From: Mangrovimonas futianensis | GTDB lineage: Bacteria > Bacteroidota > Bacteroidia > Flavobacteriales > Flavobacteriaceae | Direction of reading: 5' to 3' | Length of the DNA: 64,000 nucleotides | Assembly: GCF_021245805.1 (NCBI RefSeq) | Contig: NZ_JAJJNF010000001.1 | Span: 124,001 to 188,000, forward strand | Part shown: positions 53,460 to 62,982 of the stretch, piece by piece | How the letters are laid out: every line of letters starts with the position of its first letter | How positions within the stretch are numbered: the stretch's first letter is position 1 | The notes under the pieces: model-generated | Told to the model about the DNA's origin: nothing | What the model saw: only the letters and a program-made list of their open reading frames with translations | Databases searched by the model: none | Position numbers and translations under genes: made by a program

Positions 53460-53610
53460 GTTTCTCTAAATTTATCCACTTCTTTTAGTTTTACTTTATT
53501 ATTTCGAGAATGTTTCTAACAATTTCACAATAATACAAATGATTCTTTTTTCCATTTTATAAAGCTCTATGTATTCCTTAAATTGCGTCAGAATTAATCA
53601 ACTTAATTAT

Positions 53611-56127
53611 ATGAAGCAATATTACTCTAAAAAAGCATGGATCTTTTTTCAATTATTACTCCTAACCTTTTTCCTTGGAAATGCCCAATCCAATCAATAC
53701 CTCCATTTTGATGGAGAAGACGATTTCACTTCTTTGCCTAATGGCGCACAATATGTTTCTGGATCAAACACCATATCGATGGCTGGATGGTTCTACTCAG
53801 ACAACCCATCGTATGGAGAGGGAATGATGAGCATTAGAGGTGGAGGAACTGGAAATGGTGAAATGTACCTCATTCAATTAGGTAACGGAACTATGGAGTG
53901 CAGATTGGTAACAACTACAGGCTTACATGAAGTTGTGGCTCCAGCCGGAACCATTCAAGCTCAACAGTGGCAACATATTGCCTGGGTATTCAATGAAACA
54001 ACAGTTGAGTTATTTGTTGATGGAGTTTCAATTGGCAGTAGTACTGCTTCCGGAATTTTTGGTTCAAATGACAGACCTTTTTCAATTGGAAAATGTATCC
54101 TTTCAGGTTTTAATTTCATATTTCAAGGAAGAGCAGATGAAGTATCTCTATGGAGTAAAGCCTTAACTCAAGCGGAAATTCAGGATATGATGGCCAACGA
54201 GCTGGAAGGCAACGAGGCTAATTTAGAGGTTTATTACAAATTTGATCAAGGAACTCCCGGAGGAAACAATACAAGCATCACTCAACTTTTGGATTTTAGT
54301 GGTGATGCATTAAAGCATTCTGAGCTGAACAATTTTGCTTTAGAAGGTGAAACTTCAAATTTTAATGGAACGTTGGAAGGTAATTTCCAAGCGATTAACT
54401 TTCCTCAAATTTCTCCTAAGCTAATTACAGATGAACCATTTCAATTGGAAGCAACTGTAAATTCGAACTTACCTATTAGTTTCGAAATTATTTCTGGACC
54501 AGCGACTGTTGAAGGTGATTTATTGACATTAACTGGTGAAACTGGTGATGTAACAGTAAAGGCTAGTCAATCAGGAGATGAAAATTACGATCCTGCAGCT
54601 GATGTTTTTGTAACCTTTCCCGTTTTAGATCCAAATGCTATTCTTGTGGAGACTGAAGGTTTACATCCATTAGCAGGAACTGCCTATGCATCAAGTTTAA
54701 TACCTATTCAAATAGCTTTTAGAGCTGGAATATCATATCCAGAGTTATTTTCAATCGAGTCCGTTTCTGCTGCTGTTGACGGCGATAATGTAGAATTAAC
54801 CAGCTATGGAAATGGTTACTACACCGGTTGGTGGACGCCTACATCCTTCGGAAACCACGAACTTGTCGTTTCTTCTACCAATAATTTTGGTGCTAATGGG
54901 GACGAAACCATTAGTTTCAATTTAGTAGAAAACGGTGTTGATCAAACAGTCAATGCAACAGAAGATGTTTGGGTCAATGGTGACATCCCAACGGTAACAG
55001 TGGAATCTGATTTACCGAGTTATATTGGTGCATTCGATGAAATTTCAGCTACTCTATTTATTGATTGTCCAGACGGAGGTTGTGATCCTTGGGACCGCGT
55101 TTCGTCTATTGATGTTATGGGTAAAAATGGAGAATGGTATGAGATCATCAGATATTTGACGCCTTATGGTGTGAGTTGCCAGCATGAAATTGACCTAACA
55201 GATTTTATGTCTCTACTAAGCGGTAGAACAAAATTCAGAGTGAATTTAGGCACACAAGGAAACGGTTTCCTATATACCCTTCAGTTAGATTACACTGCAG
55301 GTACTTCTGAGCACCCATACGGTCATGTAGAAAAACTTTGGAATGACACCTACCAATTTGGAGACCTGGCAGATTTACAACCAACAGAGGATTTAAATAA
55401 GCCTTTTCCTGAAAATACTGAAACCGCCAAAATTAAACTACTTTCAACCGGTCATGGTTGGGGCGAAAACAATACAGATAATGCAGCCGAATTCAATCCT
55501 AACACGCACCATATTTGGGTTAATGAGGCCGAGACATTTACGCAATTCAATTGGGTAGATTGCAACCCCAACCCAGATAATTGTAGTCCCCAAAGTGGAA
55601 CGTGGTTCTATAATAGAGCAGGTTGGTGTCCAGGAAGTATTGCACAATATTTTGACTATGATATGACTCCGTTTACTACAAACAGTAGTGTAGATTTGGA
55701 TTATGTTTTTGATGAATCTTATGTAGATTATTGCCATCCAAACAATCCAGAATGCGTCACTAATGTTACTTGTGCCGATTGTAATGACGGGTTTAACCCA
55801 CACCTTATTGTCAATTCCTATTTGATTTCTTTTGGAGATTCACCTCTTGAAAACGCTTTAAGCATTGATGAAAATGTTATGACATCCAATAACTTTCTTC
55901 TTTACCCCAATCCATCCGGGGGAATATTCTTCGTGGAATTTCAAAATGAAAATCAGGTAGACTCAATAGAAATCATGGATATGATGGGGCGAACTATTCT
56001 TGAAACTCCTGTGATAACTGGAGAAAAAATCAAGAAATTTGACATGTCAGGATCTTCGGGCATTTATCTTGTTAATCTGAAAAATGGTTCCAACATTGTG
56101 ACCACTAAAAGAGTTATCATAGAATAA
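53611..56127 (+). CDS. T9SS-exported LamG + PNGase F-like protein
   Basis: 838 aa from the ATG at 53611, which gives a signal peptide (MKQYYSKKAWIFFQLLLL start). Order: LamG fold (about 30-215), an Ig-like linker with GDVTVKASQSGDENYDPAAD (near 320), then two beta-jelly-roll parts matching PNGase F (about 450-735), and a type A sorting domain (760-838, LYPNPSGGIFF). PNGase F landmarks: CPDGGCDPWDR (Asp495, like Asp60), GEWYEIIRYLTPY, AAEF (Glu627, like Glu206) and NRAGWCPG. It probably removes N-glycans from glycoproteins, but Glu118 is replaced by Gly547. It is flanked by two copies of one terminator. Confidence 0.82.
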   Translation: MKQYYSKKAWIFFQLLLLTFFLGNAQSNQYLHFDGEDDFTSLPNGAQYVSGSNTISMAGWFYSDNPSYGEGMMSIRGGGTGNGEMYLIQLGNGTMECRLVTTTGLHEVVAPAGTIQAQQWQHIAWVFNETTVELFVDGVSIGSSTASGIFGSNDRPFSIGKCILSGFNFIFQGRADEVSLWSKALTQAEIQDMMANELEGNEANLEVYYKFDQGTPGGNNTSITQLLDFSGDALKHSELNNFALEGETSNFNGTLEGNFQAINFPQISPKLITDEPFQLEATVNSNLPISFEIISGPATVEGDLLTLTGETGDVTVKASQSGDENYDPAADVFVTFPVLDPNAILVETEGLHPLAGTAYASSLIPIQIAFRAGISYPELFSIESVSAAVDGDNVELTSYGNGYYTGWWTPTSFGNHELVVSSTNNFGANGDETISFNLVENGVDQTVNATEDVWVNGDIPTVTVESDLPSYIGAFDEISATLFIDCPDGGCDPWDRVSSIDVMGKNGEWYEIIRYLTPYGVSCQHEIDLTDFMSLLSGRTKFRVNLGTQGNGFLYTLQLDYTAGTSEHPYGHVEKLWNDTYQFGDLADLQPTEDLNKPFPENTETAKIKLLSTGHGWGENNTDNAAEFNPNTHHIWVNEAETFTQFNWVDCNPNPDNCSPQSGTWFYNRAGWCPGSIAQYFDYDMTPFTTNSSVDLDYVFDESYVDYCHPNNPECVTNVTCADCNDGFNPHLIVNSYLISFGDSPLENALSIDENVMTSNNFLLYPNPSGGIFFVEFQNENQVDSIEIMDMMGRTILETPVITGEKIKKFDMSGSSGIYLVNLKNGSNIVTTKRVIIE

Positions 56128-56134
56128 TTATTTT

Positions 56135-56168
56135 AAAAAAAAGCGAGTCAGTTGACTCGCTTTTTTTT
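56135..56168. terminator. terminator of the PNGase F-like gene (repeat copy 2)
   Basis: GCGAGTCA (56143-56150) / TGACTCGC (56153-56160) with long A and T runs, so it can serve both facing genes. Stem identical to the one after accD. Confidence 0.9.
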
Positions 56169-56988
56169 AATAATCAAGCACCACATCGATGACTGTTCCA
56201 TCGGTCAGGGTAAAAGTGGCTAAATTGTCACAATCTCCTTCCCCAAAATCAAATACACCAGATAAAACAGGTCTTTGGACATCCATAGAGCCACTCACAA
56301 AATGACTACATGTTGCCTCCCTTCTTAATGGGTTTAACACTTCATAGCTATAAACATTCCCATTAACAAATGTGGAGGTCCAATAGCCTGAAATCAAATA
56401 AACATTATCTGCATAATCCGTGTTCCCGTAGCCTTCAATCCATTCCCTTATTTTCTCCCCTTCTCGATGAATTTGTTGCTCATTTGGCCAAATAACGGTT
56501 AGGTTTAAACTATGTGTTGATTGCGGATTTCCATTATCATTGGCAATTTCATAAAGAATGGAAGAATTTCCTTGAACCTGTTTCGCCCCCACATAGAAAT
56601 CAATCAATTCACATTGTACCAAAACTTGATCTGCATCCGGCAGACTATTCCAATTCATTACTATTTGTCCTTGTAGCACATAACCTTGAAAGGAACAACC
56701 ATTAGAACCAAAATCCAAAGTCAATTCAGCACTGTTTTGCCCCACCACTAAGGTAGCGGTAGCACATGTAGGCAAACTTGGCGGATTAAACATTCTTCCT
56801 TCCTGCATACTTGCGTAATTTTGAACACTGACAACAACAAGATCATTGATTAAATTTTCGGTATGGTCAACTTCTATGGAAAGTGCCAAATTTGAATTAT
56901 CAGGTTCCACATCATTTGGAATTTCGTCGCCCTCGTTGCACGCTAACATGAATAGGGCCCAAACACTAATAAAAAGTAGTCGTTTCAT
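56167..56988 (-). CDS. hypothetical lipoprotein
   Basis: 273 aa. Signal peptide with lipobox LFMLAC (Cys about residue 17), then an acidic linker (EGDEIPNDVEPDNSN) as in surface-exposed lipoproteins. The body is beta-rich with paired Cys (TCATATL, NGCSFQG; CSHFVSG, GDCDNL), likely a disulfide-bonded sandwich. No family recognised. Convergent with the PNGase F-like gene; no other link. Confidence 0.65.
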   Translation of the reverse strand: MKRLLFISVWALFMLACNEGDEIPNDVEPDNSNLALSIEVDHTENLINDLVVVSVQNYASMQEGRMFNPPSLPTCATATLVVGQNSAELTLDFGSNGCSFQGYVLQGQIVMNWNSLPDADQVLVQCELIDFYVGAKQVQGNSSILYEIANDNGNPQSTHSLNLTVIWPNEQQIHREGEKIREWIEGYGNTDYADNVYLISGYWTSTFVNGNVYSYEVLNPLRREATCSHFVSGSMDVQRPVLSGVFDFGEGDCDNLATFTLTDGTVIDVVLDY

Positions 56989-57093
56989 AAAAATTAGAAT
57001 TAGTTCAACATAGATTCGTTTCTATTTAACGTATAATTAAGACAATAGCGTATACCGACAGTTCAAAAACGCATTATTTTCAACACAAAAAAC

Positions 57094-57122
57094 TTGTAAA
57101 TATTAAAAAAGAACTATCTTTG
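57094..57122 (+). promoter_or_regulatory. promoter of rpsO
   Basis: TTG at 57094-57096, 18-nt spacer, TATCTTTG at 57115-57122. This is the cleanest TTG-N17-23-TANNTTTG match found in the window, 54 nt before the ATG. Confidence 0.7.
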
Positions 57123-57175
57123 CAGCTTGAAAGAAAGCCTTTCAAATACATAAAAATCATTTAAATAATATTGGA

Positions 57176-57445
57176 ATGTATTTAACCAAAGAGACAAAAG
57201 AAGAAATCTTCGCTAAACACGGTAAAGGGAAAAACGATACTGGTACAGCTGAAGGACAAATTGCATTATTCACTTACAGAATTAACCATTTAACAGAACA
57301 CTTAAAAAAGAATCGTAAAGATTTCAATACTGAGCGTTCTTTGGTAAAATTGGTAGGTAAGCGTCGTTCTTTACTAGATTATTTAGCAAAGAAAGATATC
57401 ATGAGATATCGTGCGATTGTAAAAGAATTAGGATTAAGAAAATAA
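57176..57445 (+). CDS. rpsO: 30S ribosomal protein S15
   Basis: 89 aa, full length. Binds 16S rRNA helix 22 and helps assemble the 30S subunit. GTAEGQIALFTYRINHLTEHL and the SLVKLVGKRRSLLDYLAKKD signature are present. Followed by terminator and pnp, the common bacterial order. Confidence 0.98.
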   Translation: MYLTKETKEEIFAKHGKGKNDTGTAEGQIALFTYRINHLTEHLKKNRKDFNTERSLVKLVGKRRSLLDYLAKKDIMRYRAIVKELGLRK

Positions 57446-57452
57446 TCTTATG

Positions 57453-57483
57453 GAAAGAGGCTTTTATTAGCCTCTTTTTTTTT
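57453..57483 (+). terminator. terminator of rpsO
   Basis: Stem AAAGAGGCT / AGCCTCTTT with 6-nt loop and long T run, between rpsO and pnp. Confidence 0.85.
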
Positions 57484-57622
57484 AAATGGTCTATTTTAGG
57501 CCCAACAAAAAGCTGATATAACAGTTTTTCATTGGTAACACACAACACTTCAACAACACAACAACCAATGTTTAACAGTATTTCGCAGTAAACGAATATG
57601 CGAAAAACAATGAATTAAATTT

Positions 57623-59890
57623 ATGATTCCACAAACTTTTAGAGAGGTAATTACTCTCGCAGATGGAAGAGAAATTTCCATCGAAACCGGAAAATTAGCC
57701 AAACAGGCTCATGGTTCGGTAGTAGTACAAATGGGTAACGCCATGTTACTTTGTACCGTTGTATCTAATTATGATGCAGCAGATGTAGACTTTTTACCGT
57801 TAACGGTAGATTACCGCGAAAAATTTGCGGCCGCAGGACGTTATCCTGGAGGATTTTTTAAGCGTGAAGCAAGACCAAGTGATGATGAAGTACTAACTAT
57901 GCGTTTAGTAGACCGTTGTTTGCGTCCGTTATTCCCAAAAGATTACCATTCTGAAACCCAAGTTATGATTCAATTGATGTCTCATGACGACGAGGTTATG
58001 CCTGATGCCTTAGCAGGTTTAGCGGCTTCAGCAGCTATTCAATTAAGTGACATCCCTTTTGAAACACCAATTTCTGAGGTACGCGTTGCTCGTGTGAATG
58101 GTGAATTGGTAATCAACCCAAGTAGAGCTCAACTGTCTGAAGCAGATATTGACATGATGGTTGGAGCATCAGCTGATTCAGTGATGATGGTTGAAGGTGA
58201 AATGGAAGAAATCTCTGAAGAGGAAATGGCAGAAGCCATCAAATTTGCCCATGAGGCGATCAAAGAACAATGTGAAGCTCAGGTAAAATTGGCAGAAGCT
58301 TTTGGTAAAAAAGAAACCAGAGAATACGAACCAGAAGTTGAGAACGAAGAGTTAGAGAAAAAAATATACGATGCTTCTTATGACAAGTGTTTTGCTATCG
58401 CAAAAGCGGGATCTTCAAAACAAGAAAGAGGATTGGCTTTTAGTGAGGTAAAAGAAGAAGTCAAGGCGCTTTTCTCTGAAGAAGAGTTGGATGAATTCGG
58501 CGGACTAATTTCCAAGTATTTTGGGAAGGCTCAAAAAGAAGCCGTAAGAAACCTAACTTTAGAAGAAGGTTTACGATTAGACGGAAGAAAAACAACTGAT
58601 ATCAGACCTATCTGGTGTGAAGTTGACTATTTACCTTCTACTCATGGTTCTTCAATTTTTACAAGAGGTGAAACTCAAGCTTTGGCAACTGTTACATTAG
58701 GAACTTCTAGAGAAGCTAATGTAATTGATTTGCCAACTTTCCAGGGTGAAGAAACATTCTATCTTCACTATAACTTCCCTCCTTTTTCAACAGGTGAGGC
58801 AAGACCAATTAGAGGAACATCTCGTAGAGAGGTTGGTCACGGGAATTTGGCGCAACGTGCTCTTAAGAAAATGGTTCCAGACGACTGTCCTTATACTGTA
58901 AGAGTTGTTTCTGAAGTATTGGAAAGTAATGGTTCTTCATCTATGGCAACTGTTTGTGCTGGAACGATGGCCTTAATGGATGCTGGTATTCAATTGAAAA
59001 AACCGGTTTCTGGTATTGCTATGGGATTGATTTCTGATGGTGAAAGATATGCCGTATTAAGTGACATTTTAGGTGATGAAGATCACTTAGGAGATATGGA
59101 CTTTAAAGTTACTGGAACGGCCGATGGTATTACTGCTTGTCAGATGGATATCAAAATTAAAGGTTTAAGCTATGAAATATTAGTAAAAGCTTTAAAACAG
59201 GCACGTGAAGGTCGTTTGCATATATTAGGTAAATTGACTGATACCATTGCAGAGCCAAATGCTGATGTTAAAGCTCACGCACCTAAGATTATCACTACTA
59301 CGATTCCTGCTGACCTTATTGGAGCCTTTATTGGACCAGGTGGTAAGAACATTCAAGAACTTCAGAAAACAACTGAAACTACGATTGTTATTACTGAAGA
59401 TGAAGCAACCGAAAAAGGTATTGTTGAGATTTTAGGTACAAACCAAGAAGGAATTGACAAAGTATTGGCTAGAATTGACGCCATGACCTTTAAGCCTGAA
59501 GTTGGAAGCGTTTATGAGGTGAAAGTAATCAAAATGTTAGATTTTGGTGCTGTAGTTGAGTATATGGAAGCTCCAGGAAATGAGGTGTTGCTTCACGTTA
59601 GTGAGTTAGCTTGGGAACGTACCGAGAATCCTAGCGACGTTTTAAAATTAGGAGACGTCATCGATGTGAAATATTTCGGAATTGATCCTAGAACCAAGAA
59701 AGAAAAAGTTTCTAGAAAAGCCATCTTACCTAAACCAGAAGGTTACAAGGAAAGACCACCTAGAGATAATAATCGAGGAAGAGATAACAGAGGTTCTCGA
59801 GATAATAATCGCGGAAGAGATAACAACCGTCGCGACAACCGTCGTGATGACAGAAAACCAAGGGAAGACAGAAATAACGACAACGATTAA
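57623..59890 (+). CDS. pnp: polynucleotide phosphorylase with Arg/Asp/Asn-rich tail
   Basis: 755 aa. 3'-5' phosphorolytic exoribonuclease. Two RNase PH domains (start and about 310-540, FFKREARPSD and GDEDHLGDMDFKVTG), KH domain (IGPGGKNIQEL) and S1 domain (VYEVKVIKMLDFGAV, LLHVSEL). The last about 45 residues are low complexity: repeats of NNRGRD, NRRDNR and DDRK. This RGG-like tail probably binds RNA or partner proteins. The 177-bp leader after rpsO may hold autoregulation sites. Confidence 0.98.
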   Translation: MIPQTFREVITLADGREISIETGKLAKQAHGSVVVQMGNAMLLCTVVSNYDAADVDFLPLTVDYREKFAAAGRYPGGFFKREARPSDDEVLTMRLVDRCLRPLFPKDYHSETQVMIQLMSHDDEVMPDALAGLAASAAIQLSDIPFETPISEVRVARVNGELVINPSRAQLSEADIDMMVGASADSVMMVEGEMEEISEEEMAEAIKFAHEAIKEQCEAQVKLAEAFGKKETREYEPEVENEELEKKIYDASYDKCFAIAKAGSSKQERGLAFSEVKEEVKALFSEEELDEFGGLISKYFGKAQKEAVRNLTLEEGLRLDGRKTTDIRPIWCEVDYLPSTHGSSIFTRGETQALATVTLGTSREANVIDLPTFQGEETFYLHYNFPPFSTGEARPIRGTSRREVGHGNLAQRALKKMVPDDCPYTVRVVSEVLESNGSSSMATVCAGTMALMDAGIQLKKPVSGIAMGLISDGERYAVLSDILGDEDHLGDMDFKVTGTADGITACQMDIKIKGLSYEILVKALKQAREGRLHILGKLTDTIAEPNADVKAHAPKIITTTIPADLIGAFIGPGGKNIQELQKTTETTIVITEDEATEKGIVEILGTNQEGIDKVLARIDAMTFKPEVGSVYEVKVIKMLDFGAVVEYMEAPGNEVLLHVSELAWERTENPSDVLKLGDVIDVKYFGIDPRTKKEKVSRKAILPKPEGYKERPPRDNNRGRDNRGSRDNNRGRDNNRRDNRRDDRKPREDRNNDND

Positions 59891-59910
59891 TCTATTTTTC
59901 CTTTATAATT

Positions 59911-59943
59911 TAAAAGCCTTGAGACATCCTCAAGGCTTTTTTT
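59911..59943 (+). terminator. terminator of pnp
   Basis: Stem AAAAGCCTTGAG / CTCAAGGCTTTT, loop ACATC, T run. Confidence 0.9.
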
Positions 59944-60153
59944 ATTCACCAACCCGACAAGATGTCACCCGACAAACCGACAATTTGAAAAATTCTTTTT
60001 TCACAATATGCAAGCATTGACATGAAATTGTGTGTACCTGTTAAGTTTCAGCGTTAAATGTTTAAGGATTCATAATTCTTTAAATTACTCAAATCATTTG
60101 GCACTTTCGAACAGTTCTTGTGGCTAATACCGTGTTAAACAATAAAAAACAAA

Positions 60154-60960
60154 ATGAAAGTATTAGTTATTGGAGCAGGAAATATGGGTTTGACCTATGC
60201 CGAAGGTATGTCAACCTCAACTTTATTGGGCAAACACCGTCTCAATATTTATGATACTGATCCAAAGAAAATTGAAAGTTTAAGAAAAGAAGGACATTTT
60301 AATGTTTATGAAAGCTTGGAGGAGTGCCTTCCATCTTCAGATATCGTATTTATAGCGGTAAAACCTTACCATTGTGAAAGTTTATTTGAAGATATGAAGT
60401 CTTTAGTAAACTCTCAGCAAATCTTTGTATCACTTATGGCAGGTGTTACATTACAAACCATTCAAAATCATTTAAATGTTCCAAAAATAGTAAGAGCAAT
60501 GCCTAATCTGCCCGCTAAAGTAGGTAAAGGAGTGACTTCTTACACTGAAACAGAAAATGTAAGTAAAGTGGAATTAATTGCGGTAAGAAATTTATTAGAC
60601 ACCACAGGGTCTTCCATTCATGTTGACAATGAAACTTTTATAGATGCTTCTACCGGTATTTCAGGAAGTGGTCCAGCATATGTTTTCTATTTCATGCAAT
60701 CCATGCTCGAAGCAGCCCACAAAATGGGGTTTTCAGATTATGACTCTAGAGTTCTGGTGAGCAACACCTTTGAAGGAGCCATAGAGCTTTTTAATCAATC
60801 GGACATTTCGCCTAAATCTTGGATAGATAAAGTAGCCTCAAAAGGAGGTACAACTCAAGCAGCGATAGACTCCATGGAAGATAACAATGTTAAAGAGTTG
60901 ATTCAAGAAGCCGCATACGCTGCATTCAATAGAGCAACCGAACTTGGTAAAACAAAATAA
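60154..60960 (+). CDS. proC: pyrroline-5-carboxylate reductase
   Basis: 268 aa. Last step of proline synthesis. VIGAGNMGLTYAEG (NADPH loop), VKPYHCE, ISGSGPAYVFYFMQSM and VASKGGTTQAAI signatures. First gene of proC-proB-proA, with 2- and 4-bp spacings. Confidence 0.96.
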   Translation: MKVLVIGAGNMGLTYAEGMSTSTLLGKHRLNIYDTDPKKIESLRKEGHFNVYESLEECLPSSDIVFIAVKPYHCESLFEDMKSLVNSQQIFVSLMAGVTLQTIQNHLNVPKIVRAMPNLPAKVGKGVTSYTETENVSKVELIAVRNLLDTTGSSIHVDNETFIDASTGISGSGPAYVFYFMQSMLEAAHKMGFSDYDSRVLVSNTFEGAIELFNQSDISPKSWIDKVASKGGTTQAAIDSMEDNNVKELIQEAAYAAFNRATELGKTK

Positions 60961-60962
60961 GA

Positions 60963-61739
60963 ATGGAAGATAGTATTAAAAGAGTCGTAGTTAAAGTAGG
61001 GACCAATGTTCTTACCAATAAAGACAATAGAATTTTAGGTCCCGTTCTTAGAGAACTTGTTAGGCAGATAGCTGTTTTATATGAACGTGATATTATGGTT
61101 GTTTTGGTTTCATCTGGTTCTGCAATCGCAGGAATGGAAATATTAGGAGACACCAAAATAACCGATAAAGCGATTCGAAGACAAGTTTATTCTTCTGTTG
61201 GTCAACCTAGAATGATGAGACATTATTACAGTATTTTTCATGATTACGGTATGCGATGCGCACAGGTTTTGGCCACTAAAAGAGATTTTGATCCTGGAAA
61301 GCACAGGCAAAATATGATTAATTGTTATGAAGGTTTATTATCGGAAGGTGTTATACCAATTGCCAATGAAGATGATGCAGTATCCCTTTCAATGTCCATG
61401 TTTTCAGATAATGATGAGTTAGCCAGTTTAGTGGCTGAGTTGTTAGATGCCGATAGATTGATTATCTTATCTGATATGGACGGGCTTTACACCGGCCACC
61501 CGGACGATGAAAATTCCAAAAAATTGGATGAAGTCAAAGTAGATCAAAATGTTGAAAAATACGTTAAAGAATCTGGAAAGAAAGAAGGAGAAGGACGTGG
61601 CGGTATGGCCTCCAAATTGAAAATAGCCAAAGGAACTGCCAAAAAGAACATACCTACCTATATCGCTAATGGAAAACGCGAAAATGTGATTGTAGATATT
61701 ATTAATGATAAAGAAGTAGGAACAAAATTTATACACTAG
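60963..61739 (+). CDS. proB: glutamate 5-kinase without PUA domain
   Basis: 258 aa amino-acid-kinase domain only; the common C-terminal PUA domain (about 100 aa) is absent. VVKVGTNVL, VSSGSAIAGM, NENDAVS-like IANEDDAVS, LSDMDGLYT and GRGGMASKL motifs are seen. Makes gamma-glutamyl phosphate and passes it to ProA. Feedback by proline is therefore through the kinase domain alone, if present. Confidence 0.95.
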   Translation: MEDSIKRVVVKVGTNVLTNKDNRILGPVLRELVRQIAVLYERDIMVVLVSSGSAIAGMEILGDTKITDKAIRRQVYSSVGQPRMMRHYYSIFHDYGMRCAQVLATKRDFDPGKHRQNMINCYEGLLSEGVIPIANEDDAVSLSMSMFSDNDELASLVAELLDADRLIILSDMDGLYTGHPDDENSKKLDEVKVDQNVEKYVKESGKKEGEGRGGMASKLKIAKGTAKKNIPTYIANGKRENVIVDIINDKEVGTKFIH

Positions 61740-61743
61740 AAAC

Positions 61744-62943
61744 ATGAAACTAATAAACACAGAGATAAAAAATAAAGTTCTTCAATCGATGATTAACATC
61801 TTAGATAAAGAACGAGAACAAATTATTGAAGAAAATAAAAAAGATTTAGAAGCTTTTGATAAAGACGATCAGGCGCTTTACGATAGATTGGTGGTGAACT
61901 CATCTAAAGTAGATGGTATGATCCAAGCAGTAAAAGAAGTGATGCAACAAGAGGATCCCGTTGGGCAAACGATTTCTGATATCACTTTAGACAGTGGTTT
62001 ACAAGTCACAAATAAGACGGCACCATTTGGAACCATTTTAATCATATACGAATCCAGGCCAGATGTCACAATAGAAGCAGCAGTTTTGGCATTTAAGGCC
62101 AATAATAAGATTCTATTGAAAGGCGGAAAAGAAGCCATAAACAGTAATTTAATTTTAGAAAAATGTTGGCATAAAGCCTTAGAGGAAAATGGCCTCACCA
62201 AAGATTGGATTAGATTACTTCATCTCAAACGAGAGGAAACTCAAGAATTTCTTAGAAATCCATCAGAACCATTAGATTTAATAGTGCCACGTGGCGGGGA
62301 ACGACTAATTAAATTTGTGAAAGACCACGCTAGTTGTGCCGTACTTGTGAGCGGACGTGGTAATAATTTTTTATATGTTGCTGAAGATGCGAATTGGGAA
62401 AAAACTGTTCAGGTGATAGTCAATGCCAAAACGGATAAAATTTCTGCTTGTAACGCTTTGGATAAGGTTTTAATAAGTAAAAACATCCCTAATTATGAGA
62501 CTAAGGTTAAAGAGTTGCAACAAATATTAACGAATCTCAAAGTCGATATTTTGGTAGATGGCCAAGTTGGTAAAATTTTGACGGATGCTTCCAAAATTCC
62601 AAATCAAGATACCTGGAGTGAAGAATTTTTAGCTTTAAAAATTGTCTTGGCCGAAGTTGAAAATTTAGATGAAGGTATCCATAAAATCAACCAATATTCC
62701 GGAGGGCACTCAGCCGCCATTTTAACTGAAAGCAAGGAGAAAGCAGCTAAATTTATGGAGCAAGTAGATAGCGCTGCCGTTTATCATAATGCCTCTACCC
62801 GGTTTACAGACGGGGGACAAATGGGTGTGGGTGCTGAATTAGCCATAAGCACAGACAAATTACATCATCGAGGACCTTTGGGCCTTAAACAATTGGTCAC
62901 CAACAAATACTACGTTTTTGGTGATGGACACATCAGAAAATAA
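61744..62943 (+). CDS. proA: glutamate-5-semialdehyde dehydrogenase (gamma-glutamyl phosphate reductase)
   Basis: 399 aa. Reduces gamma-glutamyl phosphate to the semialdehyde. YESRPDVTIEA, KGGKEA, PRGG, catalytic Cys in KTDKISACNALDK and HNASTRFTDGG are all visible. Last gene of the proline operon; ended by its own hairpin. Confidence 0.96.
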   Translation: MKLINTEIKNKVLQSMINILDKEREQIIEENKKDLEAFDKDDQALYDRLVVNSSKVDGMIQAVKEVMQQEDPVGQTISDITLDSGLQVTNKTAPFGTILIIYESRPDVTIEAAVLAFKANNKILLKGGKEAINSNLILEKCWHKALEENGLTKDWIRLLHLKREETQEFLRNPSEPLDLIVPRGGERLIKFVKDHASCAVLVSGRGNNFLYVAEDANWEKTVQVIVNAKTDKISACNALDKVLISKNIPNYETKVKELQQILTNLKVDILVDGQVGKILTDASKIPNQDTWSEEFLALKIVLAEVENLDEGIHKINQYSGGHSAAILTESKEKAAKFMEQVDSAAVYHNASTRFTDGGQMGVGAELAISTDKLHHRGPLGLKQLVTNKYYVFGDGHIRK

Positions 62944-62951
62944 CTAAAATA

Positions 62952-62982
62952 GAAAAGCTATCTTCAAGAGATAGCTTTTTTG
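62952..62982. terminator. bidirectional terminator of proCBA and the small lipoprotein gene
   Basis: Stem AAAAGCTATCT / AGATAGCTTTT, loop TCAAG, T runs on both strands. Confidence 0.88.

Noticed and set aside
57538..57568. CA-rich tract (CAACA units) in the pnp leader as a microsatellite
   Set aside because: Too irregular and short for a phase-variable repeat; it may only be an unstructured leader.
60106..60125. TTTGGCAC resembling a sigma-54 -24 element before proC, also near 40716 before the desaturase gene
   Set aside because: No GC doublet at the required -12 spacing at either site.
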